Assembly: GCA_027729635.1 (NCBI GenBank) | Contig: JAQCEM010000003.1 | Coordinates: forward strand, 1-64,000 | Length of the DNA: 64,000 nucleotides | From: Casp-actino8 sp001510335 | Lineage (GTDB): Bacteria; Actinomycetota; Acidimicrobiia; Acidimicrobiales; Ilumatobacteraceae | Direction of reading: 5' to 3' | Part shown: piece after piece, positions 52,389 through 61,359 of the stretch | How the letters are laid out: every line of letters begins with the position of its first letter | Numbering within the stretch: position 1 is the first letter of the stretch | Program-made: the position numbers and the translations under genes | Notes under the pieces: model-generated | What the model saw: only the letters and a program-made list of their open reading frames with translations | Database searches by the model: none | Told to the model about the DNA's origin: nothing

Positions 52389-53705
52389 ATGAGTAGTAAT
52401 AAGCACAATCGGGGACACCAGTTGAGGGGTATTGCTCTACTGAGCGTTGCCGTCCTATTGGGCGTCGCATGTGGTGGTGACGACGGCGCGAGTACAGACA
52501 CTGAAGCTCCCGCTGAATCAGCTGCACAATCTACTGATGCGCCAGCGACAACTGATGGCGGTGATACTTCAACCCCAGCAGAAAATGCGGGCAATCGTGA
52601 CGGACAAACCATCAAGGTTGGAATCGTTAACAATGATGCGTTGCTCCCCGAAATTCGCACAGGCGCCGAAGTCGCTATTAGCGCGATTAACGCTGACGGC
52701 GGAATCAATGGTGCGAAGATTGAAATTGTCTCTTGTGACGCCGATGCATCGCCTGAGGGATCCATTAACTGTGCAAATAAATTGATTGAAGAAAACGTGG
52801 CAATTGCCTATACGGGTCTTGATGTGGCATCCGATGCCGCAAACCCAATTTACGATGAAGCGGGAATTCCCTACATCACTACAAACGGTTGGGGTCCCGT
52901 CCAAGAAAGCAATGCCAACTCGTTCATTTTGCATGCGGCGTCTGGAGCATTCTTTGTTGGACCATTGCAGACATTCAAGGATCTTGGATACACCAAAGTC
53001 GGAATGATTTTTGCTGACAACCCAGCAGGTAAGGCCTACCAGTCAAAGATTGAAAGCTACGCCGAAATTTTGGGTCTTGATTTGACTCCGGTCTACGTCG
53101 ATGCGACCACCCCCGACTGGACGACGGCCGTGGCAACGTTGCAGGCCGATGGTGTCGAAGCAGTGTCCGGAATTTTGACTGAGGTTGACTGCATCGGACT
53201 CGTTAGTGCTGCAGGTTCGGTTGGATTTACGGGCGCGGTTTTCGCAGGATCATGCAACGTGTACTTGAATATTCTTCCAGACTTGGCAGTTGGTACATAC
53301 AACCAAGCTGACTACTGGTCGCCGCTGTCGTACGACGATGCTCCTGCCGAGATTCAGGCTCGTCTTGACAAGTATTCAGCCGACATGACGGCAGCTGGAC
53401 ATGAAGACTTAATCAATGGTTTTGCCCCAGCCTCTTATGGCGGCTGGATGGAGATTCGAGAAATTCTTCAGGCAATTCCGAATGACCAAGAGGTCAATGG
53501 AGAAACGGTGAAGTCAACCATCGTGAGCCAAGTGTTCCCTGGTTACTTCGGTCCCGACTTGCACTGCGGAGAAGCTCTCTGGGCCGATTCGCCTTCAGCG
53601 TGCCATTCAACTTTGGCTGTATTCAAGATTGAAAAGGCTGCCGACGGAAAATTGGTCCGCGAAATCGTCAGTGATTTTAAGGACATGGCTGGGCTCGTTA
53701 ACTGA
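52389..53705 (+). CDS. Branched-chain amino acid-type ABC transporter binding lipoprotein
   Basis: A 438-aa type I periplasmic-binding protein: lipoprotein signal (LLSVAVLLGVAC), an ~45-residue Ser/Thr/Ala-rich linker, then the LivJ-like fold (IKVGIVNNDA, AINADGGINGAKIEIV, YITTNGWGP, GMIFADNPAGKAY). Paired cysteines in the mature part (SCDADASPEGSINCANKL) suggest a disulfide. It captures the substrate for the transporter encoded next. An AAGGGGAG lies just before the ATG. A hairpin follows the gene. Confidence 0.9.
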   Translation: MSSNKHNRGHQLRGIALLSVAVLLGVACGGDDGASTDTEAPAESAAQSTDAPATTDGGDTSTPAENAGNRDGQTIKVGIVNNDALLPEIRTGAEVAISAINADGGINGAKIEIVSCDADASPEGSINCANKLIEENVAIAYTGLDVASDAANPIYDEAGIPYITTNGWGPVQESNANSFILHAASGAFFVGPLQTFKDLGYTKVGMIFADNPAGKAYQSKIESYAEILGLDLTPVYVDATTPDWTTAVATLQADGVEAVSGILTEVDCIGLVSAAGSVGFTGAVFAGSCNVYLNILPDLAVGTYNQADYWSPLSYDDAPAEIQARLDKYSADMTAAGHEDLINGFAPASYGGWMEIREILQAIPNDQEVNGETVKSTIVSQVFPGYFGPDLHCGEALWADSPSACHSTLAVFKIEKAADGKLVREIVSDFKDMAGLVN

Positions 53706-53746
53706 ACCCGAAAAGTCTGTTGTTTAGAAATAGAAAATAAGTTGTC

Positions 53747-53777
53747 GGGGTGTCTCGGGCAATGCTCGGGGCACCCC
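53747..53777 (+). terminator. Strong hairpin between the binding-protein gene and livHMG
   Basis: Bases 53747-53760 pair with 53764-53777 (14 bp including a few G-T pairs, loop AAT), 41 bp after the stop. The short GTTTTAAT tract further on is weak. Such a hairpin probably stabilises the upstream mRNA and allows partial read-through, so that more binding protein than transporter is made. Confidence 0.6.
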
Positions 53778-53833
53778 ACGCGACTTAGACGTTTTAATCT
53801 ACAGATAATTGATGATCGACCCGGGTGATCCAG

Positions 53834-56614
53834 ATGACACAACTTCTCCTATTCGCACTCATTGGTCTCGGTGCCGGAGCTTTGTACGCCGCACTTGGAA
53901 TTGGGGTTGTTGTTGGTTTTCGTGGAACGGGAATTATCAATTTTGCAGCTGGTGCTCTGGCTGTGTGGAGCGTGTACGTCTTTGATGAATTGAGAAAAAC
54001 TGGCGATCTGGTTCTGCCAATTGTCGTGGTCCCTCACTCTCTTCACTTAATGAGCAACCCTCCATTTCTTTTTTGTTTGCTGATCGCCCTTTTGTCGTCT
54101 ACTGCCCTTTCGCTTGGGGTGCACTTCTTGGTTTTTCGACCCCTTCGTAATGCGCCAGTACTGGCTCGAGTTGTCTCGTCCGTTGGAATTCTTATCGTTG
54201 TTCAGTCGCTGATTTTGATGCACTTTGGCAGTGACCCGCGAGTTATGACTCCGATTCTTCCGAACGAAACAGTCACATTTTCAAGCGTCACATTTCCTCG
54301 GGATCGACTTTGGCTTTCACTTATCGTTGCAGTCATTGGGTTATTGCTCTGGGGCTACCTTCGGTTCACCCGCATGGGACTAGCGACTCGTGGTGCAGCC
54401 GAAAGTGAATCAACGGTTTCATTGGCTGGTTACTCGCCGCAAGTTTTGGCTGGTTTCACGTGGTTGATTTCGGGAGTGGTGACGAGTTTCGTCGTGATAC
54501 TTGCTGGACCACTGTCAAGTCTGAATCCTGGTACCTATATTTTTGCCATTGTTCCTGCTTTGGCGGCCAGTTTGATTGGTCGATTGCGGTCGGTTTCAGT
54601 GACGCTCGTTGCTGGGCTTGGCCTTGGTTCTTTTCAGTCGATGGTGCAATACCTCACCACAAAAAGTTGGTGGCCTGATTGGGCGAGGACCGGTTTCACC
54701 GATGCCGTTCCGTTCTTAGTTATTGTCTTAGCCCTTTTTTTACTTGGTCAATCTCTTCCTGATCGAGGATCTTTGAGGGTTGATCAATTACCTCCAGTGC
54801 GACAACCAACAATTCAAACGCGCTACATGTTTTTGTGTGGTCTCGTGGCGATCGGCTTGATGGCATTGCTGAGCGGGGGATATCGCTTTGGTTTAATGAC
54901 GAGCTTGATCGTGTCAATGATCATGTTGTCACTCGTGGTGCTGACGGGGCTCGTTGGGCAAATTTCACTTGCTCAGGCAGGTATTGCTGGAACGGCTGGG
55001 TTCGCGTTATCAAAGTTTTGTTCAGTCTCTGGACTGAATTTTCCGATTGGTTTATTCCTTTCTGTATTGGTTTCAATATTGGTTGGTGTCACGGTTGGAA
55101 TACCGGCACTTCGTATTCGTGGAACCCAATTGGCAGTAGTGACTCTCGCAAGTGGACTAGCACTTGAAAAATTCGTTTTTAGAAACAGCAACTTTGTTTC
55201 ATCATCTGGAAGCATCATTTCAAAGCCCTCACTTTTCGGATTAGACCTTGGGGTGCGAGAAGGTCGCAATATTGCCCGTTTGAGCTTTGGAATTTTGGTC
55301 GTTGTGTTTGCGACACTGGCATGCATTATGGTTACCAACCTGATTCGTAGCGGTACTGGCCGACGCTTATTGGCAGTACGTTCAAATGAGCGAGCTGCCG
55401 CATCGGTAGGTATCAGTGTTGCTGCAAGCAAATTGTTGGCTTTTGCTATTGCCTCAGGTCTTGCTGGAATGGGAGGCTGCTTCATTGGTTACAGCCGTGG
55501 TCAATTGTCGGCTGAGAGTTTCACGGTATTTGTGAGCCTCAGTTTTATGGCCTTCGCTTATCTCGGTGGCATCACTTCGGTGGGCGGTGCATTAGTCGCA
55601 GGATTATCGGCCCCGTTGGGACTGACGTTTGTAATTTTGGATCGCAATATTGAACTCGGACAGAGTTACACCCTGATCGCGGGAGTTGCCCTAATTCTTA
55701 CCGCAATCTTCAATCCTCAGGGAATAGCGGGACGTACAGCCGAGAGATTCGCAGCACTTCGCCACCGAGGTAAAACTCAAGATAAATCCAACGAATCAGC
55801 GTCGCCCGATGTTGTGAGAATCGCATCCCAGCCAATCAAACGCGATCTCAGCAATGCTGAGTCAGTTCTTCAGATCTCTGGCTTTACGGTCAAATACGGT
55901 GGACTAACTGCGGTTGGAAATGTCGATCTCGACGTACGGAAAGGCGAGATCGTCGGTTTAATCGGTCCGAATGGTGCTGGAAAGACAACATTCATTGATG
56001 CGGTGACCGGATTTACGCATTTCGAAGGGGTGATTCAATTTGATGGCCGAGAGATTCGTGGGGTGGCGCCTCACGAAATTGCTCGGCTTGGCTTAAGGCG
56101 TACCTGGCAATCAGTCGAACTGTTCACAGATATCTCCATCAGCGACAATGTTCTTGTCGCTCTTGAAGACTCAACAATCTCTAGCGTCGTTCAAGACTTA
56201 ATTATGCCCACTAAGGAAAAACGAAAAATTCAAGTTGATGCCGCACTGCAAGCAGTCGGACTAAATGTAGGTAGTAGAACTGATACAACTGAACTTTCAC
56301 TTGGACAACAGAAATTACTCGGAGTTGCTCGAGCCTTGGTCGCCCAACCAAAGTTGCTGATGCTTGATGAGCCAGCCGCTGGGTTAAGTTCGTCAGAGAC
56401 ACAGTCGCTTGGTGCGCGAATTGTTGACATTGCTCAATCAGGTACCGCGGTTTTGCTTGTTGATCACGACATGGATTTAGTTCTTGAGGTTTGTGATCGA
56501 ATCTTTGTACTTGACTTCGGAAGACTGATTGCTTCTGGAAGTCCAGAACAGATTCAGAAAGATCCAGGAGTTATTGAGGCTTACTTGGGAGCGACAAGCG
56601 AGGTGGAGTCGTGA
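53834..56614 (+). CDS. LivH-LivM-LivG triple fusion (two permeases plus ATPase)
   Basis: A 926-aa protein joining three normally separate subunits. Residues 1-~300 are LivH-type permease (GVVVGFRGTGIINFAAGALA), ~320-640 LivM-type permease (GLVGQISLAQAGIAGTAGFA, GSIISKPSLFG), and ~680-926 a LivG-type ATPase with Walker A GPNGAGKTT (~711-719), signature LSLGQQKLLG and Walker B LLMLDEPAAGL. The linker (~645-680) is hydrophilic. ATG 53834 is chosen over GTG 53825. It couples to livF by GTGA. The imported substrate is likely a small amide or amino-acid-like molecule, but unproven. Confidence 0.9.
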   Translation: MTQLLLFALIGLGAGALYAALGIGVVVGFRGTGIINFAAGALAVWSVYVFDELRKTGDLVLPIVVVPHSLHLMSNPPFLFCLLIALLSSTALSLGVHFLVFRPLRNAPVLARVVSSVGILIVVQSLILMHFGSDPRVMTPILPNETVTFSSVTFPRDRLWLSLIVAVIGLLLWGYLRFTRMGLATRGAAESESTVSLAGYSPQVLAGFTWLISGVVTSFVVILAGPLSSLNPGTYIFAIVPALAASLIGRLRSVSVTLVAGLGLGSFQSMVQYLTTKSWWPDWARTGFTDAVPFLVIVLALFLLGQSLPDRGSLRVDQLPPVRQPTIQTRYMFLCGLVAIGLMALLSGGYRFGLMTSLIVSMIMLSLVVLTGLVGQISLAQAGIAGTAGFALSKFCSVSGLNFPIGLFLSVLVSILVGVTVGIPALRIRGTQLAVVTLASGLALEKFVFRNSNFVSSSGSIISKPSLFGLDLGVREGRNIARLSFGILVVVFATLACIMVTNLIRSGTGRRLLAVRSNERAAASVGISVAASKLLAFAIASGLAGMGGCFIGYSRGQLSAESFTVFVSLSFMAFAYLGGITSVGGALVAGLSAPLGLTFVILDRNIELGQSYTLIAGVALILTAIFNPQGIAGRTAERFAALRHRGKTQDKSNESASPDVVRIASQPIKRDLSNAESVLQISGFTVKYGGLTAVGNVDLDVRKGEIVGLIGPNGAGKTTFIDAVTGFTHFEGVIQFDGREIRGVAPHEIARLGLRRTWQSVELFTDISISDNVLVALEDSTISSVVQDLIMPTKEKRKIQVDAALQAVGLNVGSRTDTTELSLGQQKLLGVARALVAQPKLLMLDEPAAGLSSSETQSLGARIVDIAQSGTAVLLVDHDMDLVLEVCDRIFVLDFGRLIASGSPEQIQKDPGVIEAYLGATSEVES

Positions 56615-57327
56615 CCCTTCTTCAAGTCAACTCTTTGACGACAGGTCATAACGGCGTCGCTGTTGTTCACGACGTCAATCTCATGGTTGAGAGTGGTGAA
56701 GTTGTCGCGTTGTTGGGTGCCAACGGAGCTGGTAAGACCACTTTGTTGCATACAATCGCTGGTCTGTTGCCAGCAATCAACGGGACGGTGTTTCTCAATG
56801 ATCGACTGGTGACCGGATTGTCAACTCATCAGATTGTGCGACAAGGATTATCACTGCTGCCCGAAAATCGAGGCATTTTTTATCAGCTCACCGTCGCAGA
56901 AAATTTGCGTCTGTACAAACGTCAAGGTGGCGCAGTCAAGGTTGAAGAGGTATTTGAGTATTTTCCAGCCTTAAAACCTTTGGTTGAACGCAAAGCCGGA
57001 TTGCTGTCGGGTGGAGAGCAACAAATGTTGTCGTTGGGTTGTCGCTTTATTGCTGATCCGAAACTCATGTTGATCGACGAAATGAGTATGGGATTAGCCC
57101 CCATCATTTTCCAACGCATGTTGCCAGTACTCACACAATTTGCTGCTGATCGTGGGGTCGGGGTGTTACTCGTTGAGCAACATGTCCATTTGGCTCTCAA
57201 GTCGTCTAGTCGCGCTTATGTGCTCAATCGAGGGGAACTCACTTTTTCGGGAACGGCAAATGCTCTGCAAAACCAGCGGCAGTTCTTGGAGTCAAACTAC
57301 ATGGGATCTACAAAACAGAGGGAATGA
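56611..57327 (+). CDS. livF: LivF-type ABC transporter ATPase
   Basis: Second ATPase of the transporter, 238 aa: Walker A GANGAGKTT (36-44), signature LLSGGEQQML, Walker B KLMLIDEMSMGLAP and H-loop region VEQHVHLAL. It starts in a GTGA overlap with the triple-fusion gene. The LivF-specific SLLPENRGIFYQLTVAENL block separates it from LivG. Confidence 0.93.
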   Translation: MTLLQVNSLTTGHNGVAVVHDVNLMVESGEVVALLGANGAGKTTLLHTIAGLLPAINGTVFLNDRLVTGLSTHQIVRQGLSLLPENRGIFYQLTVAENLRLYKRQGGAVKVEEVFEYFPALKPLVERKAGLLSGGEQQMLSLGCRFIADPKLMLIDEMSMGLAPIIFQRMLPVLTQFAADRGVGVLLVEQHVHLALKSSSRAYVLNRGELTFSGTANALQNQRQFLESNYMGSTKQRE

Positions 57328-57328
57328 C

Positions 57329-58507
57329 ATGACATCAACAAATAGTTCACTAGTTCGAGGAATGTGCGATCCTAAATTCGCCAATGTTCAGGCCGCACTT
57401 GAGGCAAACATCGCTTCTGGACGAGATGTCGGTGCCTCAATTGCTGTGACGATTAACGGCGAGATGGTCGTTGACATGTGGGGAGGTTGGGTTGACGAAA
57501 CGCGTAGTGCTGAATGGCAGGCCGACACCATCGTCAACGTTTGGTCGACAACCAAAACGATGGCGGCGTTGAGCATGCTTCTTTTAGTCGAGCGCGGTTC
57601 GGTCGATGTTGATCAACCAGTCGCCAAGTATTGGCCCGAGTTTGCTCAAAATGGTAAGGAGAATGTTTTGGTGCGGCATATTATGTCGCATACTTCGGGA
57701 GTTTCAGGTTGGGATCAGCCCGTTGTCATTGAAGACATCCTTGATTGGGATGATGCTGTCGATCGTTTGGCTGGTCAGGCTCCTTGGTGGGAACCCGGCA
57801 CTGCTTCGGGCTATCACATGCTGAACTACGGCCACCTCGTCGGTGAAGTCGTTCGTCGCGTGAGCGGAAAGTCATTGGGTACCTTTTTCAAAGAAGAAAT
57901 TGCGCAGCCTTTGGGCGCGGATTTTCATATTGGTTTAGCCGAATCTGAATTCGGTCGGGTGTCTCCGGTGATTCCGCCACCGCCGATTCCGGTGGATCTT
58001 GCGGGACTCGATATGAATAGTCCGATGATCAAAACGTTCACCGGACCTCCTCCGATGGATGCAACGTATTCGGCGACAACTGGTTGGCGTAAAGCAGAAA
58101 TTCCTGGCGCTAATGGTCACGGCAATGCCCGATCAGTCGCGCGCATCCAATCGATCGTTGCGAATGGTGGTTCAGTTGATGGAAAGAAGTTCCTCTCTCC
58201 AGAGACAATTGAATTGATATTCCGACGTCAATCAGACAATCCCGATCTCGTTCTTGGTTTGCCCTTGCGGTTCGGAATTGGCTACGCCTTGCCGCAACCA
58301 GCTTCGATCCCGTATATCCCGGAAGGAAAGGTGTGTTTCTGGGGTGGTTGGGGAGGCTCGTTGATTGTGATCGACACCGAACGCAAGATGAGCATTGCTT
58401 ACATGATGAATCGAATGGATGTTGGTGAAACCGGAGTGATCGGTGACGCCCGTGGCGAGCAGTACATGCGCGCTGTGTTCGGGGCTTTAGGAGTGTCATT
58501 ACCATAG
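57329..58507 (+). CDS. EstB/beta-lactamase-family serine hydrolase
   Basis: A 392-aa class C beta-lactamase-fold esterase or amidase. The nucleophile motif STTK is at 73-76 (VWSTTKTMAAL), the tyrosine base is probably Y162 (ASGYHMLNYG), and the third motif appears as FWGGWGGSL instead of KTG, the variant seen in EstB-type esterases. There is no signal peptide, so it acts in the cytoplasm. Its ATG is 1 bp after the livF stop, which strongly suggests it acts on the imported substrate. Confidence 0.88.
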   Translation: MTSTNSSLVRGMCDPKFANVQAALEANIASGRDVGASIAVTINGEMVVDMWGGWVDETRSAEWQADTIVNVWSTTKTMAALSMLLLVERGSVDVDQPVAKYWPEFAQNGKENVLVRHIMSHTSGVSGWDQPVVIEDILDWDDAVDRLAGQAPWWEPGTASGYHMLNYGHLVGEVVRRVSGKSLGTFFKEEIAQPLGADFHIGLAESEFGRVSPVIPPPPIPVDLAGLDMNSPMIKTFTGPPPMDATYSATTGWRKAEIPGANGHGNARSVARIQSIVANGGSVDGKKFLSPETIELIFRRQSDNPDLVLGLPLRFGIGYALPQPASIPYIPEGKVCFWGGWGGSLIVIDTERKMSIAYMMNRMDVGETGVIGDARGEQYMRAVFGALGVSLP

Positions 58508-58565
58508 GATTCGCGTACGACTTCAGCGCCTCTTTCGACCGCTCCATACTCATCTAATCCCGTGC

Positions 58566-58612
58566 TTCTGGTGAGGATAATTACTCAAAATAGGTAAAAA
58601 CTCTCACCAGAA
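58566..58612. promoter_or_regulatory. 10-bp inverted repeat upstream of the MBL hydrolase gene
   Basis: TTCTGGTGAG (58566-58575) and CTCACCAGAA (58603-58612) are exact reverse complements around an AT-rich 27-nt spacer, ending 17 bp before the next ATG. The outer TTCTGGTG/CACCAGAA is shared with the repeat at 49136-49182. It could be a terminator for the uptake operon or an operator for the next gene. Confidence 0.5.
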
Positions 58613-58629
58613 ACACATAGTTTTGAAGT

Positions 58630-59898
58630 ATGACATCAATGCTTGAACGTTCGGCCCGCATCGTTGACGGAACCGACGCAGCACCAATCGGACTGAAAGT
58701 CACCGTCGACGCAACTCCGGTTGAAGAGGTCGCACCAGGCATCGGCGTGATCGAATCATTTAGCAACGTCGTCGTCTTCAACACCGACGATGGACTCACA
58801 TTGTTCGACGTTTCGCACGGCATGGCAGCCAAGAGTGTCGTCGCCAGCCTTCGCTCATGGTCAAACGATCGAGTCAATACTGCGGTCTACACCCATGGCC
58901 ACACCGACCATGTTGGTGGCGCTGGTGCCTTCAACGCCGACGCAACAAAGCGCGCCGATCAACCCATTCAGTACGTCGCACACGAGGCTGTCGTTGACCG
59001 ATTCGATCGTTACAAATTGACGAACGGCTACAACGGCTACATCAACATGCGTCAGTTCCGTTTACCCGGACCCATGTTCCCGAGCGACTTCGTGTATCCC
59101 GACACCACATTCCGATCCGAGACAACACTCAATGTTGGCGGCCGATCATTTGAACTTCATCACGCCCGCGGCGAAACCGACGACCACACGTGGGCCTGGG
59201 TTCCTGATTCAAAAGCCGTATGCGTTGGCGACTTATTCATTTGGCAGTTCCCCAATGCGGGCAATCCGCAAAAGGTGCAACGCTTCGCCTGGGAATGGGC
59301 CTTTGCGTTACGCGCCATGGCCGCCAAGCAACCCGAATTGATGTTGCCAGCACACGGCATGGCAATCGGCGGAAAAGAACGAGTTGGAATGGTGCTCACC
59401 GATACTGCCGCAGCACTTGAATCACTACACGAACAGACTTTGGCATTAATGAATAGTGGTGCACGCCTTGACGATGTGATTCACCAAGTGCGTTTGCCAA
59501 AAGAACTTGCTGATAAGCCATTCTTGAAACCCACGTACGACGAACCCGAATTTGTGGTGCGTAACTTGTGGCGTTTGTATGGCGGTTGGTACGACGGAAA
59601 CCCCGCCAACCTCAAGCCGGCAACCGAAGTTGCACTATCAACTGAAATGGCAGCACTCGCCGGTGGGGCAGAGGCTCTTGCATCTCGCGCAGAAGAGTTG
59701 GCCAATGCCGGTGATTTCCGTTTGGCGTGTCATCTCATCGAAATGGCAGCAACTGCAGCTGCAGATTCAAAACGCATTCACGAAATTCGCGCTGCTATTT
59801 ATACCGAACGCCGCAAGATCGAAACTTCGTTCATGGCAACAGGTATTTATCGTTCGGCGGCTCTTGATTCAAAAGCCCGTATCGAAGAACTCTCGTAG
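58630..59898 (+). CDS. MBL-fold hydrolase with alkylsulfatase-type dimerisation domain
   Basis: A 422-aa metallo-beta-lactamase-fold protein. The metal motif HGHTDH is at 89-94, with further ligand candidates in HHARGETDDHTW (a sulfatase-like ETDDH) and LPAHGM. The C-terminal part (YGGWYDGNPANLKPATEVAL) matches the dimerisation domain of SdsA1/BDS1 alkylsulfatases, but the SCP2-like third domain is absent, so it is shorter. It may hydrolyse sulfate esters or another substrate. It lies downstream of the uptake operon but has its own upstream repeat. Confidence 0.85.
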   Translation: MTSMLERSARIVDGTDAAPIGLKVTVDATPVEEVAPGIGVIESFSNVVVFNTDDGLTLFDVSHGMAAKSVVASLRSWSNDRVNTAVYTHGHTDHVGGAGAFNADATKRADQPIQYVAHEAVVDRFDRYKLTNGYNGYINMRQFRLPGPMFPSDFVYPDTTFRSETTLNVGGRSFELHHARGETDDHTWAWVPDSKAVCVGDLFIWQFPNAGNPQKVQRFAWEWAFALRAMAAKQPELMLPAHGMAIGGKERVGMVLTDTAAALESLHEQTLALMNSGARLDDVIHQVRLPKELADKPFLKPTYDEPEFVVRNLWRLYGGWYDGNPANLKPATEVALSTEMAALAGGAEALASRAEELANAGDFRLACHLIEMAATAAADSKRIHEIRAAIYTERRKIETSFMATGIYRSAALDSKARIEELS

Positions 59899-59915
59899 CG
59901 GTATTTCTTCGAGCA

Positions 59916-60521
59916 TTATTTCTTGTACGGCTCGACAAGCCGTTCAATGTGCTTGGCCAGTACATCCATTTCGAGATTGACTTTTGATCCACTCGGACGA
60001 AAACCCAGCGTTGTCACTTGAGCAGTATGCGGAATCACGGCAACACGAAACGTGTCGTCGGTGATGTCGAATGCTGTCAGCGAAATTCCGTCGACTGTGA
60101 CCGAACCTTTTTCCACGAGATAGCGCATCATCGTGTGGGGGACCCGCACCACCAAGTCGGGGGCCGGTGACACCACTTCGCCGACACCATCGACATGTCC
60201 AAGAACCATGTGCCCACCCAGGCGATCGCCCAAAGCCATTGGTCGTTCAAGATTGACCCGGTCGCCGACGTTCATCGCGCCAACAGTGGTGCGGTCGAGG
60301 GTCTCTCGGCTGACATCGGTGTCCCACCATGAACTGCCGGCGTCGGTCCCTTGGTCGACCAAAGTGAGGCAGCACCCATTCACGGCAATCGACGCCCCAA
60401 GGCCCGAACCTTCGAGAACTGTCGAGGCGGCGATTCGCAGGCGCACCCCGGCACCCCATTCGGTGGTGACCGGTCGGCTGTCAATGACGGTTCCGAGCTC
60501 TTCAACAATTCCGGTGAACAT
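59916..60521 (-). CDS. ribE: Riboflavin synthase alpha chain
   Basis: Dismutates 6,7-dimethyl-8-ribityllumazine to riboflavin. The 201-aa protein opens MFTGIVEELGTV and has two lumazine-binding repeats (ASIAVNGCCLTLVD; KGSVTVDGISLTA), so it is complete. It stands alone rather than in a ribDEAH cluster, and no FMN riboswitch was recognised upstream. It converges on the MBL gene with a 17-bp gap. Confidence 0.96.
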   Translation of the reverse strand: MFTGIVEELGTVIDSRPVTTEWGAGVRLRIAASTVLEGSGLGASIAVNGCCLTLVDQGTDAGSSWWDTDVSRETLDRTTVGAMNVGDRVNLERPMALGDRLGGHMVLGHVDGVGEVVSPAPDLVVRVPHTMMRYLVEKGSVTVDGISLTAFDITDDTFRVAVIPHTAQVTTLGFRPSGSKVNLEMDVLAKHIERLVEPYKK

Positions 60522-60679
60522 GATGTTGAATAGTACTTGAGGCTGCGAAAAAGTGAGACTTCAGCTCTTGACTCATTCCCCTATCCAAAGCCTCGCAGGG
60601 TTGGTAATTTGTCTCTACTGACCGTTCAGTTACCTGTTGATGACGATCGGTTTCTTTGTTCTCTTTGAAAGCAGATTTT

Positions 60680-61303
60680 GTGGAACACCTGATTGACGAA
60701 TTGGCCAAGTTGCAAGAGCTCAAAGAAAAGGGCACAGTCACCGCCGCCGAGTTCGATCTGATGAAACAAGACATCTTGAACCGGATGGCCGCCCACGAAG
60801 CCAGCGGATCAATTCCGCCGCCACCTCCGCCAACTTCCTTCACAGCGCCTTCGGCGACCTTCCCACCAACGCTGGCACCAGCTTCGTCAAAGAACGGTCT
60901 CGTCGCACTCGTTGTTGCCTTGGTGCTGGTCGGTGCGGGTATCGGAGCCTGGCAGATCTTTGGCAATTCCGACTCCAAGCCCAAAATGGTCAATGTGAGC
61001 TACACCGTCGAGGTCGTGACCACCGACTACTGCGCCGATTTCTCTGACACGGGCTATTCCGACATTCCTTTTGCCGAGGCCGAAATCATTGATGGCGGCG
61101 GCAACTTACTGGGCTTTGGTTCCCTCGACGGGGGAGTTGACCTCGACGAATCCTGCGTTTTCTCGGCTGAATTCACCATTGAAGAGTCATCCGATGGTAA
61201 ATATCGGGCCACGGCCGGCAACACCAACCGGGGTTACATCAACTACACCAAGGCCGACATTGTTGACGGCACCTTGTTTATTGACGCCATCATCGGCGAA
61301 TAA
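60680..61303 (+). CDS. SHOCT-domain single-pass membrane protein
   Basis: About 207 aa from GTG 60680 (TTG 60656 is an alternative; no strong ribosome site). The N-terminal ~35 residues are a SHOCT motif (LAKLQELKEKGTVTAAEFD), then a Pro-rich linker (PPPPPPTS), one transmembrane helix (GLVALVVALVLVGAGIGAW) and a ~105-residue outer domain with two cysteines (DYCADF, DESCVF). SHOCT stretches are short oligomerisation modules of unclear role. The outer domain is not recognised. Confidence 0.65.
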   Translation: MEHLIDELAKLQELKEKGTVTAAEFDLMKQDILNRMAAHEASGSIPPPPPPTSFTAPSATFPPTLAPASSKNGLVALVVALVLVGAGIGAWQIFGNSDSKPKMVNVSYTVEVVTTDYCADFSDTGYSDIPFAEAEIIDGGGNLLGFGSLDGGVDLDESCVFSAEFTIEESSDGKYRATAGNTNRGYINYTKADIVDGTLFIDAIIGE

Positions 61304-61323
61304 TCGCTTCGGGTGGAAGCCCG

Positions 61324-61359
61324 ACCCCAGCCCCGTAGGCTTTTGAGGTCGGTTGGGGT
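61324..61359 (+). terminator. Weak hairpin after the SHOCT gene
   Basis: ACCCCA (61324-61329) can pair with TGGGGT (61354-61359) across a 24-nt loop that partly self-pairs; TCATTCTCT follows. This is a possible transcription end before the rpsO promoter, but not a convincing one. Confidence 0.3.

Noticed and set aside
60522..60679. FMN riboswitch upstream of ribE
   Set aside because: None of the conserved RFN element blocks could be found on the minus strand before ribE.
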